A stretch of DNA of 64,000 bases, taken from positions 15,581,479 to 15,645,478 of the forward strand of contig CM049321.1 in the NCBI GenBank assembly GCA_026874595.1, given 5' to 3'. This document shows, in pieces, positions 10,076 to 20,840 of this stretch. Position numbers and translations under genes: made by a program. Source of the DNA: Sipunculus nudus (Eukaryota; Annelida; Sipuncula; Golfingiida; Sipunculidae). The notes beneath the pieces were generated by a model. The model saw nothing but the letters and a program-made list of their open reading frames with translations, did no database searches and was not told where the DNA came from. Within the stretch, counting starts at the first letter, position 1, and every line of letters starts with the position of its first letter.

Positions 10076-12555
10076 CAGGTGGGCGGATCCTCAAGAGTCT
10101 TAAGCATGTCCATTAAATCAAAAGGAAGCAGGTTACATGCTGTTACATATACCTTGACGATGAAACATCATGTGACCCCTTCCACCCTTGTTTTCTGTCT
10201 CCCCATTGTCAGTACAAAGAGCAAAACTCAAGGCTGTAGGGATCACATATATGGGATTATAACATTCTTTAAACTGCTTATATATTATTAGATGTAAATT
10301 AAATGTTTTAATATTCAATTTCAATTTCTTTATGGCATTTTGGATATTTGTATTATTTTTACATGTAAATAACATTGACCAAGCAAATTTAAAATAATTT
10401 TATTCTGTTCACTTGTCCTTCAGTACTTGAGTACCGATTTCTAAAGAAATGAAGTAAAATCGGCCCTTCCGTTTCAAATGACACCTCGGTTTGATTATAG
10501 AAGAGAGGTTCAATGCTTTTGCTCAACACTGATGGGTAGATACCAACGTGGATACAAAATGAATTTAACCGAAAATCCTCCGGATAAATGAATAATCAAA
10601 CAGAAAAATTGCCGCTTTACCAGATTAATGCATTCGAGCAAAAGAGACAGTACAATTCGTCAAAGGTGCGTGTTCGTTATCTTTAGCCTGGCCTCATATG
10701 TAGAGACTTGTTGATTACCCTAATGGTACAGTTTATGATTAAGCATCTGAATATCAACGCATTATTGACAGGTAACAAGTGTTAATTTGATATCTTAGTT
10801 AACAGTATTTTTTCGTATTTAATGGAACTGTGATATTGTAAGATTAGTATATGGCGCCGGAACTCAATACAGACGCTGGAATACGCTGGAACTTACCTGT
10901 CATCATATGACGATTGCCAGTATTTTTTTTTCACGGATTAATTGTAATCTGGTGTATCTTCCGAATTTTCTAAAAGCAATTATGTCAGTTTGTATAGAAT
11001 TTCATGCATGCATTACAAAATAAATGTTATCCTTGAAAAATAATGGCCTGATAAACAAAGCTAGACCATGATGATGTAATTACCCTAAAACGTTATGCTT
11101 GTATTCCAAAACCGTGGACGAAAAATACTACCACGATATCACGGTAACAGGCAGGGAAAATAACGGTGTGATTAAAGGAGCTGTCAGATTTCGTGATATC
11201 CAAAACTATCGCTTATAGTCCCAACCCTGATGGCAAACAGACGAAACTGAATTATTAAATGATAAAAGGAGATTGCTTTATCATTTTGTTTAAAAAGCAG
11301 GGAAAATATAATTTTTATGACAACAATTTCCGACTCTGCTTGCATGACTTGAAGAAAGGTACAAATCGATATCGGCAATCTCAGTTATTTAAATTATGTG
11401 ATCAACCGGATTTTAGAGATACAACATACAAAAAGAACTACACGAAAACATAATAAGATAGCTAGAAAATATCCGTCGAATGTCAATCGGGCATCTTCCC
11501 CTGGAAGACAGATGTTGTATGAGGAACCTGTTGAAAGTCATCATTTCCTGTTTTAATTTACCAAGGGTCACGAAATATAGCATGTTACCACCGAAGTCAT
11601 TGTGGATTGAATTAACGTATATGAAATCAGGACTCGGTAATAATGTTATATTTTTATCCCGTAGAGTCTATTACACAGCATGTCATGTCACTGAATTTGA
11701 CACCCTTTACAATTTTTCATTGCTGCGAAGGGGATTTGGAGAGCATATCGTGTCCGTGGCTATTGTTAAAGTCGCCAACGTCTTCGTGTTGAGGGCTTTA
11801 GCATGTGAGCCACGTGTACCGCCCAATTTCCTTGAGATAAATTGCTTTCATCAGTAGAATTTAACCCGGGCCGATAAAATGACGATGTCACCAGGCCCAC
11901 TAGAGACCGCTAATCTTAGTCCATTTAAGCTGAACGAAGACGGGAGAAGGAAGAGCTCTTTCAAGCAGCCAAGCGACCATGTGTGAGTGATAATCACAAT
12001 TAGTGAAGTGAAATAACAAAGCATAGTCTCGCTGCGTCTCGTTGCGTCTCGCGGGACTTGAGCTGGATACGGAAACATTTGCAAAGTAATTGCTGCAGTT
12101 TATCAAATGCATGACCAACGTCTTATACTATTAACTCAGTGTCTATCTGAGCTCGGGAGGTTTTTGTGCAGAGAGCTTTCCCTGTCTCCTCAGACGGCTA
12201 GAGTCTTAAAATACAGAACACCACTAACGCTTAACTATTGACGGAATGTGATGAGGATGTTAATATTGCTTCCAGGCCCTCTTCTTATCTGACAAGGGGT
12301 CGTATCTATTATATCCGCCAGGTGGTGAGAGGCAAATTATTTTTCGCCTGGTAGGGTTGTCCGTTGACAATATTATGCAATATATTCGGAACAGATATTG
12401 TTGAAAGTTTGTGGACATTAATGATAACACTTGCTAAGATTTTGTAGCAAATATTGATTTTTTATGCAAAGACTTCCTCTCCTTGGTGAAAAACGGTTAT
12501 GTTTTATTCTTATTGCTGTCTAGAGTTATAGAGAGCTAACCAGTATCTCGATATG
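10076..12555. other. No supported gene
   Basis: AT-rich sequence. The longest frame is 125 codons (11480-11857, plus). It starts with ATG but has no recognisable domain, signal peptide or splice context that I can defend. Nothing else was recognised. Confidence 0.45.
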
Positions 12556-12559
12556 TTAC

Positions 12560-13257
12560 ACTGTGACATAAAATTTCTTGTGTTGTTGTGTAGCTTGATT
12601 AGGTGTTGTTGAACCAGGACAAACATTTCCTGTGCTGTTGTGTACTTTAATTAGGAGTTGATGGACCATGACAAACATATTCTATGTTGGTGTGTACTTT
12701 TATTAGGAGTTGTAGGTCCGTGACAAACATTTCCTGTGTTGCTGTGTATGTTTGATCTGGAGTTGTTGAACTATGTCAAACGTTTCCTTTGCTATAACGT
12801 AGTTCATTTAGGTTTGATGAACCATGACAAACATTTCCTGTGTTGTTGTGTAGTTTAATTAGGAGTTTGTTGAACCAGGACAAAGATTTCCTGTGCTGTT
12901 TTGAAGTCTGATTTGGAGTTATTGAACTATGTCAAACATCTCCTGTGCTGTTATGTAATTTATTTAGGGTTGATGAACTATAACAAACATTTACTGTGTT
13001 TATGTTTAGTTTGTTTAGGAATTGTTGAATCATGACAAATAATTCCTGTGTTGTTGTGTAGTTAAATTAGGAGATGTTGAACCATGACAAAAATTTCGTG
13101 TCTGGTTGTGTAAGTTTGATAAGGAGTTGTTGAACCATTACAAATACTTTGTGTTGTTGTGTAGTTTAATAAGGAGCTTGTTAAACCAGGACTAAGATTT
13201 TCTCTGCTGTTGTGATGTTGGATAACGAGTTCCTGAACCATGACAAACATTACCTGT
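12560..13257 (+). repeat. ~54-bp minisatellite, left part
   Basis: About 12 degenerate units contain, in order, CCATGACAAACATTTCCTGT, GTTGTTGTGTAGTTTAATT and AGGAGTTGTTGAA. Unit length varies around 50-60 bp. The array is the insertion site of the Ty3/gypsy element, and its next half-unit continues directly after the right LTR at 20808. No coding capacity is supported. Confidence 0.8.
13253..13257. repeat. Target-site duplication, left (CCTGT)
   Basis: Perfect match to 20808-20812. It flanks the complete LTR retrotransposon and shows that both LTRs belong to a single insertion. Confidence 0.95.
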
Positions 13258-14354
13258 TGTCACCCCTAACTTAACGTGAAAGCTTTACAACGGATATATC
13301 CTATAAAACAATAGGATGGGTTAACGCTCGCCACTTGATTTCATTAATCAAGAAATTAGATCCCGGTCATTACAGGTGACATTTCCAGGTTCTTTTAAGG
13401 ACGTGTATAAAAATACCAGACAATCATACACCCAGATCAATAGAAACTATGAGACATCAGGTTAAATTCACAATATAATTCAAGACAATACTTACAAAGA
13501 TGTAGATGTGTGTGTGCGTTGATGTGTCAATACGACAGTCCTTCACATTAAAAATACAGGATATTTACTGAGTCCGTGGTTTGTATAAAAAAACAATAAA
13601 GTCCAGTTCCTTCAGAGATCTCTGGTTACTGTTTTGTGTAGAATCTAGCGTATGGTTAGCTGCATATAGTCTTTCTGAGTTTAGCGATCTTCAACTGATC
13701 TTGCTTGTCATTGTTTACGTATAGCTTAGAGTCCTTGACCTTGCTCGTGTAGCAATAGTTTCTCGGCTTACGGCGGTTATGTATCTAGGTCAAGCTGAAC
13801 TAGGCCGGCAGGTGACGAGCGCGCTCTCTCTATATCGCCAATACGAAGCTCTTTCGGCAGCACGGCTGAGTTCTTATGAGCTGGGTCCTTGCTTCATGTA
13901 GAAGCTTGCTTCTATGCCGTTCCTGGCGTTTCAATGTTCCTACTCCCGTGCGTGCGTGCTGCAACCTCAAGCTTCAAGACCCAACTGAAGGCAGCTTCCA
14001 GCGTCTCTCCCTGAACTCTGACGTCACAATCGTCGTCACAATACGGCGATCCGGTTCTCTGATTGGCTTATTTCTCAAGTGTCCCATATAAGGATATATG
14101 TGACCTAGTTTGACTGTTAGCGTCACCATGGCGACCCACATACCAAATGTAATAATTACACACGATGCGTGACACGGATAAATCAGCTGATAGCCGATGG
14201 GATTCCATACAAGAATACACAATATATATATATATATACAATCAAGACCTGTCAATGCTTTAGGATGACGCTTCACGTCAATATCAATAGAGAACAGACT
14301 TCGTTAAACTATGATACAAAACACCGTACATACTGTCACCGATTTCTGGTGACA
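13258..14354 (-). repeat. 3' LTR
   Basis: 1097 bp, same length as the other LTR, with inverted termini TGTCACC and GGTGACA. By eye it differs from the 5' LTR at about 10 single bases and no indels. It carries the same motifs as the 5' LTR, including TGACGTCA at 14019-14026 and CCATATAAGG at 14084-14093. The 71- and 100-codon frames in it are non-coding LTR sequence. Confidence 0.97.
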
Positions 14355-14357
14355 TCA

Positions 14358-14369
14358 CCCCCTCCTTTT
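14358..14369 (-). promoter_or_regulatory. Polypurine tract for plus-strand priming
   Basis: On the element's sense strand the sequence AAAAGGAGGGGG, followed by TGA, ends immediately before the 3' LTR terminus TGTCACC. This is the expected position and composition of the RNase H-resistant primer for plus-strand DNA synthesis. Confidence 0.9.
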
Positions 14370-14574
14370 AAGGAAAATACACAGTATTTTCTCGATACAT
14401 CGTATCGTTCTATCTTACAGGGTCCAGCTAAACATATTTACATGTAGCAATACATAGCAATACATAAGGGTCATGTAACAAGTTGTCATTAGTACATGCC
14501 CACGGTCTATGACACAGGGCAAAATCTTGTACATGTTTAGACTTAACTGGCTAAACATTATAGCTCATTACATC
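14370..14574. other. 3' untranslated segment of the LTR element
   Basis: About 205 bp between the Gag-Pol stop codon and the polypurine tract. No frame long enough for an envelope or accessory protein is present. Confidence 0.7.
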
Positions 14575-17500
14575 CTAACACTCAGGCAGTCTGCTAAGAA
14601 AATCAGGTCCATGGTTTAGTTTACCTGACACTGCTTCAATATCAAATCTAAACTCTTGTAGAACCAGTGCCCATCTCATTACTCTCTTATTAGCACATTT
14701 TGATTTGCTAATACACTTTAATGGTTTGTGGTCGGTCTGAATGGTGAACGGTCTACAAGCCAGGTACATCTCAAATTTCTGTACAGACCATACAATTGCT
14801 AATGACTCTTTCTCGATGGTGGAGTAATTTCTCTCCCTGGGCAATAGTTTACGACTGGCATAAGCTACTGGGTGCATGATCCCCTCGTGTCTTTGCATCA
14901 GGATACAGCCAATACCCACATCAGATGCATCACATTTCAAATAAAATCGTTTACTGAAATCAGGTAGCTTCAGTATGGGAGGGTCTGACAGTTTAGCCTT
15001 TAGAGAACAGTACGCGTTCTCGTGTACGGGTTTCCAGTCTAGTTTGTTAGGTTGACCTTTACGCGTTAGATCAGTCAAGGACACCGCTATTTCCGCATAG
15101 TTTGGCACGAATTTTCGATAGTACCCTGTAAGACCTAGGAATGCTCGCAAAGCCTTCTTTGTCTTAGGTCTATCAGTGCTCTGTATTCTCTTGAGCAAAA
15201 CTGGATTAGTGGCCAAGTTGCCCGTGCCTACAAGGTGTCCCAAAAACTCTAGGCTCTGGTAGCCTATGAAGGTTTTAGCTGGTTTAGCTGCTAAGTTTGC
15301 ACATTCTAGTCTAACTAGCACTTCTCTAAGAGTTCTTAAGTGCTCGTCCCAAGTCTCTGCGTGTATTAACACGTCATCTACATAACATACTACATTCGGC
15401 ATGTCGCTGAACATTTTCCGCATCATGCGGGTGAAAACCGCTCCGGCAGTTACCAGGCCGAATGGCATAACCCTAAATTGGTAATGGCCATCGGGTGTAA
15501 CAAAGGCCGTCTTATCCCTGGATTCCTCAGAAACAGGGATCTGCCAGTAACCTTTCGTCAGGTCAAGCTTTGTAAAATACTGGCTTTTCGCGACTTCGAC
15601 AAAAAGTGTTTCTGGATCCGGCATGGGTTCAGGATCGAACACGACTGATTGGTTCAGCTTTCGGTAGTCTATCACGAATCTAGTCTTACCGTCAGGTTTC
15701 CTAAGCAGGATACAGGGGGACGCATAGCTAGAATCTGACTGTTCAATAATGCCTAAGTTTAACATTTCCTGGATTTCTGTTCGCATTGTCTCTCGCAGTT
15801 CAAAAGGCACCCTATAGGGCCTAGTTTTTACAGGTACATCAGATGAGAGTTTAATGCTACATTCTACAACATTGGTAAGCTTGGGTACATCTGTGAATAC
15901 ATCCCCATATTGCCTAAGCAGACTGAGTATTTCACGGCGCTGACACTTGCCTAGGTCAGCATTTACCTGAACATCTCGCTCAGTCTGGCGGCGCGCATAC
16001 GACGGTAACGACATGTGGGCATCCTCATCAATCCCTTCTGGGTTTAACTCTCCGAACATGGGAGGCTCTGTTTCCCCGTCTACACCGTCAGGATCATGTA
16101 TAGAATCAGGTGCGCCCTTGGCTACCGCTGCCAGAATATGCTGGGGCTCGTTTCTAGCATGGTACCGTTTCAGCATATTCACGTGGAAGGTTTTAACCTT
16201 ATCGCCAATCTTAATCCGATAGTCTAAGTCCCCAACCCTGTTTACATTAGTATAGGGGCCTTTCCACTGTACCATTAATTTGTTCCGCTCCGTCGGGAGT
16301 AACAACAAAACTTCATCTCCGGCCTCAAACCTGCGCGTGCATTTACCTCTATCATATAACAGTTTGTGTCTGTTCGCTGATTTGTTCAACGCCTCTCTAG
16401 CTAACGCGCATGTGTCGCTTAGTTTGTCTTGTAGGTCCAGGACGTATTGGTACGTGGTTTTAGTCTCGACGCTAGTATCTCGCTTGGTCCACAGATCCCT
16501 TAGAATCCGCATCGGTCCTCTAACGATCCTACCATAGAGCAACTCAAAGGGTGAGAACCCTGTGCTCTCATGTGGCGCTTCTCGGTACGCAAAAAGCACG
16601 GCGCTGAGGTACCGATCCCAATCTCGCGGTCTTTCCTCGCACATCCGTTTCAACATTAACTTTAACGTTCCATTGAATCTCTCCACCATTCCGTTGCACA
16701 TAGGATGGTAAGGAGTAGTGGTGAGCTGTCTTACAGACAAAACACGGCTAACTTCTCGCATGAGGTCTGACGTAAATTGTGTTCCCATGTCAGTAAGCAC
16801 CTCTGACGGCACTCCTAACCGCGCATAAATATCAACTAGCGCATCAGCCACAGAGACTGTATCTATGTTCTTTAAAGCAACAGCCTCCGGATATCTAGTG
16901 GCATAATCCATAACGGTCAGAATATACCTGTGACCTCTCTCAGACGCTGGATGGATCGGCCCAACCAGATCCATCGAAATTCTACGCCAGGGCTCATCAA
17001 TTAATGGCATCTGGCCTAACGTAGCTCCAGGCACCTTGCCTTTCGGTATGGTTTTCTGGCAAATGGGACAGGACTTGCAAAACTCAGCAATGTCATTATA
17101 CATCCCTTTCCAGAAAAACTGAGTTCTCACGCGGTCGTGCGTTTTGTCTATGCCCTGATGGCCCGCCATAACCGCTTCGTGGCCCATCCTCATTACGTCG
17201 TACCGTAACGTCTGAGGTACCACCACTCGAGATCCATCTTGATCTCCCCGTTTATCACTCACAACCCGAACTAAATATCCGTCCTCAATTCTAAATGGAC
17301 TATCATTTCTAGCCTCTCTAGCTAGCCTCCAATACGGCGCTAAAGACCCATCCTCCTCCTGCGCCTTCAAAAATTCGGCCGGACTCACATCGGCAACTGG
17401 GCTTGCAACATTCAAGCTACGCGTCGGTATCTGTTTCTCTCGTGCAGCGCTCCGTGTCTCCACCGCGGACGACACCTCCTTTTGTGACTCTACACCGTCA

Positions 17501-18987
17501 CACACTATGCCTGAGGACCGCTCAGACTTCCACGTCGGGTCCGGATCATACGGATCACGCGCTCCCGCTACGTTACCTAGCGCTAAATCACATACAGCAT
17601 CCCCGACCACCATTGCCTCGATAGTACCGACAAAGTACGCACAGTCCACATTAATCCTAGCCGTAGGAAATTGTCTTACAGACCCGTCGAACAACCTACA
17701 CTCGACCTGGTGTCCGGTGAACTGATTCGGCTCCACGTACGACTCACGTATTCCTGCCGAGGAACATCCCGAATCCCGCAGCACCCTCGCTGACTTACCA
17801 TTCACCAGCCCTTCACACACAGGTAACGAGATTCCGCCTTCTGTCTGGGCAGCAAATCCTAACGACTGACTCGGACTCTCTACTTCCGGTTTCACCGCAC
17901 CGACTGTCTCCGTTTCCGCCTCGACTACTGCCATTGACATAGTCTCCGGTTTCTGTTTTGGGTTATACGGGGGGCTAAAATTAGTCCTATACCTCTGCTG
18001 ATCGCCAGCAGCACGCCCTACTTGAGGGGAAGACCTAGGCCTCGACCGGGCACTAGTCTTACATTCCCGCGCCTTATGTCCCAGTTCATTACATAAATAA
18101 CATCTGATGCCTCCTGATGGCTTAAATGTCTGACCGTCCGGACTGCGCTCAACCTCTCGCTTCTCTCTAGGCTGAGATACCGGTTGCGCTGGACGCGGCA
18201 CATTATTGCCATAACGAGGACCTGCTGTAAGGCTGTGTACACCATGAGCCTCCGTATAACTCTCGGCTAAGTCTACCATACTATCAAAGTCACGACACCG
18301 TCTCTCTTTCAAAAACATAGAGAGATCCCTACTACAGCAGTTTACGAACTGCTCACACATCAACAGGTTAACTACCCCGTCGTAGTCACCTCCGACCCCT
18401 GCCATCCCTATCCAATGGTCTAGGTATCCACTCAGTCTCACCGCAAACTGACTCGGCGTTTCGCCTCGCTCAGGCCTACAAGTCCGAAACTTGTGTCGAT
18501 AACCCTCTTCGGTCATTTGGTATCGCTTTAACAAGGCTATCTTTAACTTATCGTAATCCATGGCCTCACTAACCGATAACTGTGTGTAAGTCCCTAGCGC
18601 CTTACCCCGCAGTAACGGACTCAGGTGTAACGCCCAATTCTCCCTATCATAGCCTTGACATACAGCTAATCGTTCAAATCGCTCAAGAAACGCATCTAGC
18701 TGATCGTGAGCCTCATCAAAAGGTGGAAGCTGGATTTTCGGGAATACATCCCTACTTCTCTCTTCTTTAACCCCAGAGTCAGACTTTAACCTTAGAACCT
18801 CTAATTCGTGGGCTCTAGCCTCTCGCTCACGCTCTAATTCCCGCTGTTCCTTCTCTATTTCACGTTGCCTGGCTCTTTCCTCACGTTCCTCATCCGCACG
18901 CCGTCTAGCCTCAACATAATCTTGTAAAGCCTGGTCCTTAAGCCCCAAGGCCTGTCCGCATCTAACAAGTGACTCTAACGTTTCCAT
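14575..18987 (-). CDS. Gag-Pol polyprotein, integrase upstream of reverse transcriptase
   Basis: A single 1470-codon frame for capsid, protease, integrase, reverse transcriptase and RNase H of a Ty3/gypsy element. Residues ~20-75 are a charged Glu/Arg-rich, probably coiled-coil segment; ~80-260 are the Gag core; C296-C299-H304-C309 is a CX2CX4HX4C zinc knuckle. Protease has D405-S406-G407, a DSG variant of the usual DTG/DSG active site. Integrase has zinc ligands H603/H610/C640/C643 and the triad D673, D733, E769 with exactly 35 residues between the last two, then a GPY-like motif near 908-912. RT has the catalytic LDL at 1141-1143 and YVDD at 1202-1205. RNase H has D1353, E1392/E1394, D1419 and D1462. 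The start is supported by an ACCATGG context. No frameshift or readthrough separates gag from pol. No chromodomain or envelope was seen. Confidence 0.95.
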   Translation of the reverse strand: METLESLVRCGQALGLKDQALQDYVEARRRADEEREERARQREIEKEQRELEREREARAHELEVLRLKSDSGVKEERSRDVFPKIQLPPFDEAHDQLDAFLERFERLAVCQGYDRENWALHLSPLLRGKALGTYTQLSVSEAMDYDKLKIALLKRYQMTEEGYRHKFRTCRPERGETPSQFAVRLSGYLDHWIGMAGVGGDYDGVVNLLMCEQFVNCCSRDLSMFLKERRCRDFDSMVDLAESYTEAHGVHSLTAGPRYGNNVPRPAQPVSQPREKREVERSPDGQTFKPSGGIRCYLCNELGHKARECKTSARSRPRSSPQVGRAAGDQQRYRTNFSPPYNPKQKPETMSMAVVEAETETVGAVKPEVESPSQSLGFAAQTEGGISLPVCEGLVNGKSARVLRDSGCSSAGIRESYVEPNQFTGHQVECRLFDGSVRQFPTARINVDCAYFVGTIEAMVVGDAVCDLALGNVAGARDPYDPDPTWKSERSSGIVCDGVESQKEVSSAVETRSAAREKQIPTRSLNVASPVADVSPAEFLKAQEEDGSLAPYWRLAREARNDSPFRIEDGYLVRVVSDKRGDQDGSRVVVPQTLRYDVMRMGHEAVMAGHQGIDKTHDRVRTQFFWKGMYNDIAEFCKSCPICQKTIPKGKVPGATLGQMPLIDEPWRRISMDLVGPIHPASERGHRYILTVMDYATRYPEAVALKNIDTVSVADALVDIYARLGVPSEVLTDMGTQFTSDLMREVSRVLSVRQLTTTPYHPMCNGMVERFNGTLKLMLKRMCEERPRDWDRYLSAVLFAYREAPHESTGFSPFELLYGRIVRGPMRILRDLWTKRDTSVETKTTYQYVLDLQDKLSDTCALAREALNKSANRHKLLYDRGKCTRRFEAGDEVLLLLPTERNKLMVQWKGPYTNVNRVGDLDYRIKIGDKVKTFHVNMLKRYHARNEPQHILAAVAKGAPDSIHDPDGVDGETEPPMFGELNPEGIDEDAHMSLPSYARRQTERDVQVNADLGKCQRREILSLLRQYGDVFTDVPKLTNVVECSIKLSSDVPVKTRPYRVPFELRETMRTEIQEMLNLGIIEQSDSSYASPCILLRKPDGKTRFVIDYRKLNQSVVFDPEPMPDPETLFVEVAKSQYFTKLDLTKGYWQIPVSEESRDKTAFVTPDGHYQFRVMPFGLVTAGAVFTRMMRKMFSDMPNVVCYVDDVLIHAETWDEHLRTLREVLVRLECANLAAKPAKTFIGYQSLEFLGHLVGTGNLATNPVLLKRIQSTDRPKTKKALRAFLGLTGYYRKFVPNYAEIAVSLTDLTRKGQPNKLDWKPVHENAYCSLKAKLSDPPILKLPDFSKRFYLKCDASDVGIGCILMQRHEGIMHPVAYASRKLLPRERNYSTIEKESLAIVWSVQKFEMYLACRPFTIQTDHKPLKCISKSKCANKRVMRWALVLQEFRFDIEAVSGKLNHGPDFLSRLPEC

Positions 18988-19710
18988 GGTAACGCTCTAA
19001 CCTAGTAAGATTCCAGTATCTAGTAATATCCGCTCTTAAAAATCCGTAAATACGTACTGTTAAAGCCAACCTAACGAACCGGCGGTATCCGTACAATAAC
19101 ACTACGGTAGCTCTACGCATCAAAATCTACTTATACGGACGGACGGACGGAAGGTCGGACGAAGGGTCAGACGGATGGACGGATGGATATCAAGATATCA
19201 ATAAACACCATGCACCTATGATTACCATGCCAATCGGGAGGGGTAAACTTACCTGTCAAGAGACCCTACCACGTGACCAATCACAAACTAGTGTAGAAAA
19301 AATTATACCAGGGCGTATCTAACAACATCAAAAATTTTCACTCTAATCTGGGTTTATATCAACCCAATAATGATGTCCAGGTATCACTGAACTAGCATTA
19401 CTCACAAAACATGCATGTGTTCTAGCCAAATCTACAAGGTATATGCCGATCTTGAAACAATGTTGTGCTTCAGGTAATATTCTCACTGAATAAATATTAA
19501 CTCCTAACAGTGGGGTAATTTCATTGTGCAAGTATACACTACAACATCAGTTTGGTGTCATTTCCAATTATTAATTCAGATCAACTCTAGTTTGAGTATA
19601 TGAATGTCTGGTTTCAGTACTGTTTTCTCAGTTCAAAACTTCTGAAACTTACTGTAATTAGCCAGTTTTTTTTTAAAGGCTAATTATATCCTGGCACGCT
19701 CGCCATACAA
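18988..19710 (-). other. 5' leader of the LTR element
   Basis: About 720 nt between the 5' LTR and the Gag-Pol start. It includes a short (GGAC)n-like tandem stretch at about 19136-19190 and the primer-binding site at its upstream end. A packaging signal would be expected here but none can be recognised. The 62-codon frame at 19343-19531 is not supported. Confidence 0.7.
19690..19705 (-). promoter_or_regulatory. tRNA primer-binding site
   Basis: On the sense strand TGGCGAGCGTGCCAGG lies 5 nt (TTGTA) after the 5' LTR. It begins with TGG, the complement of the tRNA CCA tail. The implied tRNA 3' end, ...CACGCTCG-CCA, has the form seen in metazoan tRNA-Arg (discriminator G, ...GTCG/CTCG-CCA). 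Identity of the primer as tRNA-Arg is inferred, not shown. Confidence 0.8.
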
Positions 19711-20807
19711 TGTCACCCCTAACTTAACGTGAAAGCTTTACAACGGATATATCCTATAAAACAATAGGATGGGTTAACGCTCGCCACTTGATTTCATTAA
19801 TCAAGAAATTAGATCCCGGTCATTACAGGTGACATTTCCAGGTTTTTTTAAGGACGTGTATAAAAATACCAGACAATCATACACCCAGATCAATAGAAAC
19901 TATGAGACATCAGGTTAAATTCACAATATAATTCATGACAATACTTACAAAGATGTAGATGTGTGTGTGCGTTGATGTGTCAATACGACAGTCCTTCACA
20001 TTAAAAATACAGGATATTTACTGAGTCCGTGGTTTGTATAAAAAACCAATAAAGTCCAGTTCCTTCAGAGATCTCTGGTTACTGTTTTGTGTAGAATCTA
20101 GCGTATGGTTAGCAGCATATAGTCTTTCTGAGTTTAGCGATCTTCAACTGATCTTGCTTGTCATTGTTTACGTATAGCTTAGAGTCCTTGACCTTGCTCG
20201 TGTAGCAATGGTTTCTCGGCTTACGGCGGTTATGTATCTAGGTCAAGCTGAACTAGGCCGGCAGGTGACGAGCGCGCTCTCTCTATATCGCCAATACGAA
20301 GCTCTTTCGGCAGCACGGCTGAGTTCTTATGAGCTGGGTCCTTGCTTCATGTAGAAGCTTGCTTCTATGCCGTTCCTGGCGTTTCAATGTTCCTACTCCC
20401 GTTCGTGCGTGCTGCCACCTCAAGCTTCAGGACCCAACTGAAGGCAGCTTCCAGCGTCTCTCCCTGAACTCTGACGTCACAATCGTCGTCACAATACGGC
20501 GATCCGGTTCTCTGATTGGCTTATTTCTCAAGTGTCCCATATAAGGATATATGTGACCTAGTTTGACTGTTAGCGTCACCATGGCGACCCACATACCAAA
20601 TGTAATAATTACACACGATGCGTGACACGGATAAATCAGCTGATAGCCGATGGGATTCTATACAAGAATACACAATATATATATATATATACAATCAAGA
20701 CCTGTCAACGCTTTAGGATGACGCTTCACGTCAATATCAATAGAGAACAGACTTCGTTAAACTATGATACAAAACACCGTACATACTGTCACCGATTTCT
20801 GGTGACA
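19711..20807 (-). repeat. 5' LTR
   Basis: 1097 bp with TGTCACC and GGTGACA termini. It should contain the element's promoter. On the plus strand it shows a palindromic cAMP-response-type site TGACGTCA (20472-20479), an inverted CCAAT (GATTGG), and a CArG-type box CCATATAAGG (20537-20546). Read in the direction of transcription these come in the order CArG, CCAAT, CRE. Transcription start and polyadenylation site could not be fixed. The 71-codon frame inside is LTR sequence. Confidence 0.97.
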
Positions 20808-20840
20808 CCTGTGTTGTTGTGAAGCTTAATTTGGTATGGT
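20808..20840 (+). repeat. ~54-bp minisatellite, right remnant with target duplication
   Basis: Begins with the duplicated CCTGT (20808-20812) and continues GTTGTTGTGAAGCTTAATTT, the second half of the minisatellite unit interrupted at 13257. The array ends here. Confidence 0.85.

Larger units (their letters stand above)
13258..20807 (-). mobile_element. Complete Ty3/gypsy LTR retrotransposon, Gmr1-type domain order
   Basis: A 7550-bp element oriented on the minus strand. All structural parts are present: two 1097-bp LTRs (TGTCACC...GGTGACA), a perfect 5-bp target duplication CCTGT, a primer-binding site 5 nt inside the 5' LTR, a polypurine tract abutting the 3' LTR, and one uninterrupted Gag-Pol frame. 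No second frame for an envelope protein exists between the pol stop (14575) and the polypurine tract. The domain order Gag-PR-IN-RT-RNaseH puts integrase upstream of RT, as in Ty1/copia, although the protein motifs are Ty3/gypsy-like. That combination defines the Gmr1 group of Ty3/gypsy elements. About 10 LTR mismatches (0.9%) indicate a recent insertion, and the intact frame means it may be mobile. Confidence 0.95.

Noticed and set aside
8697-10094. Open frames of 76-124 codons on both strands
   Set aside because: They follow the 18-bp period of a minisatellite and are broken by a transposon insertion.
11480-11857. 125-codon plus-strand frame
   Set aside because: No motif, family resemblance, splice context or codon bias that I can defend.
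14370-14574. Envelope or accessory gene downstream of pol
   Set aside because: Only about 205 bp separates the stop codon from the polypurine tract, with no suitable frame.
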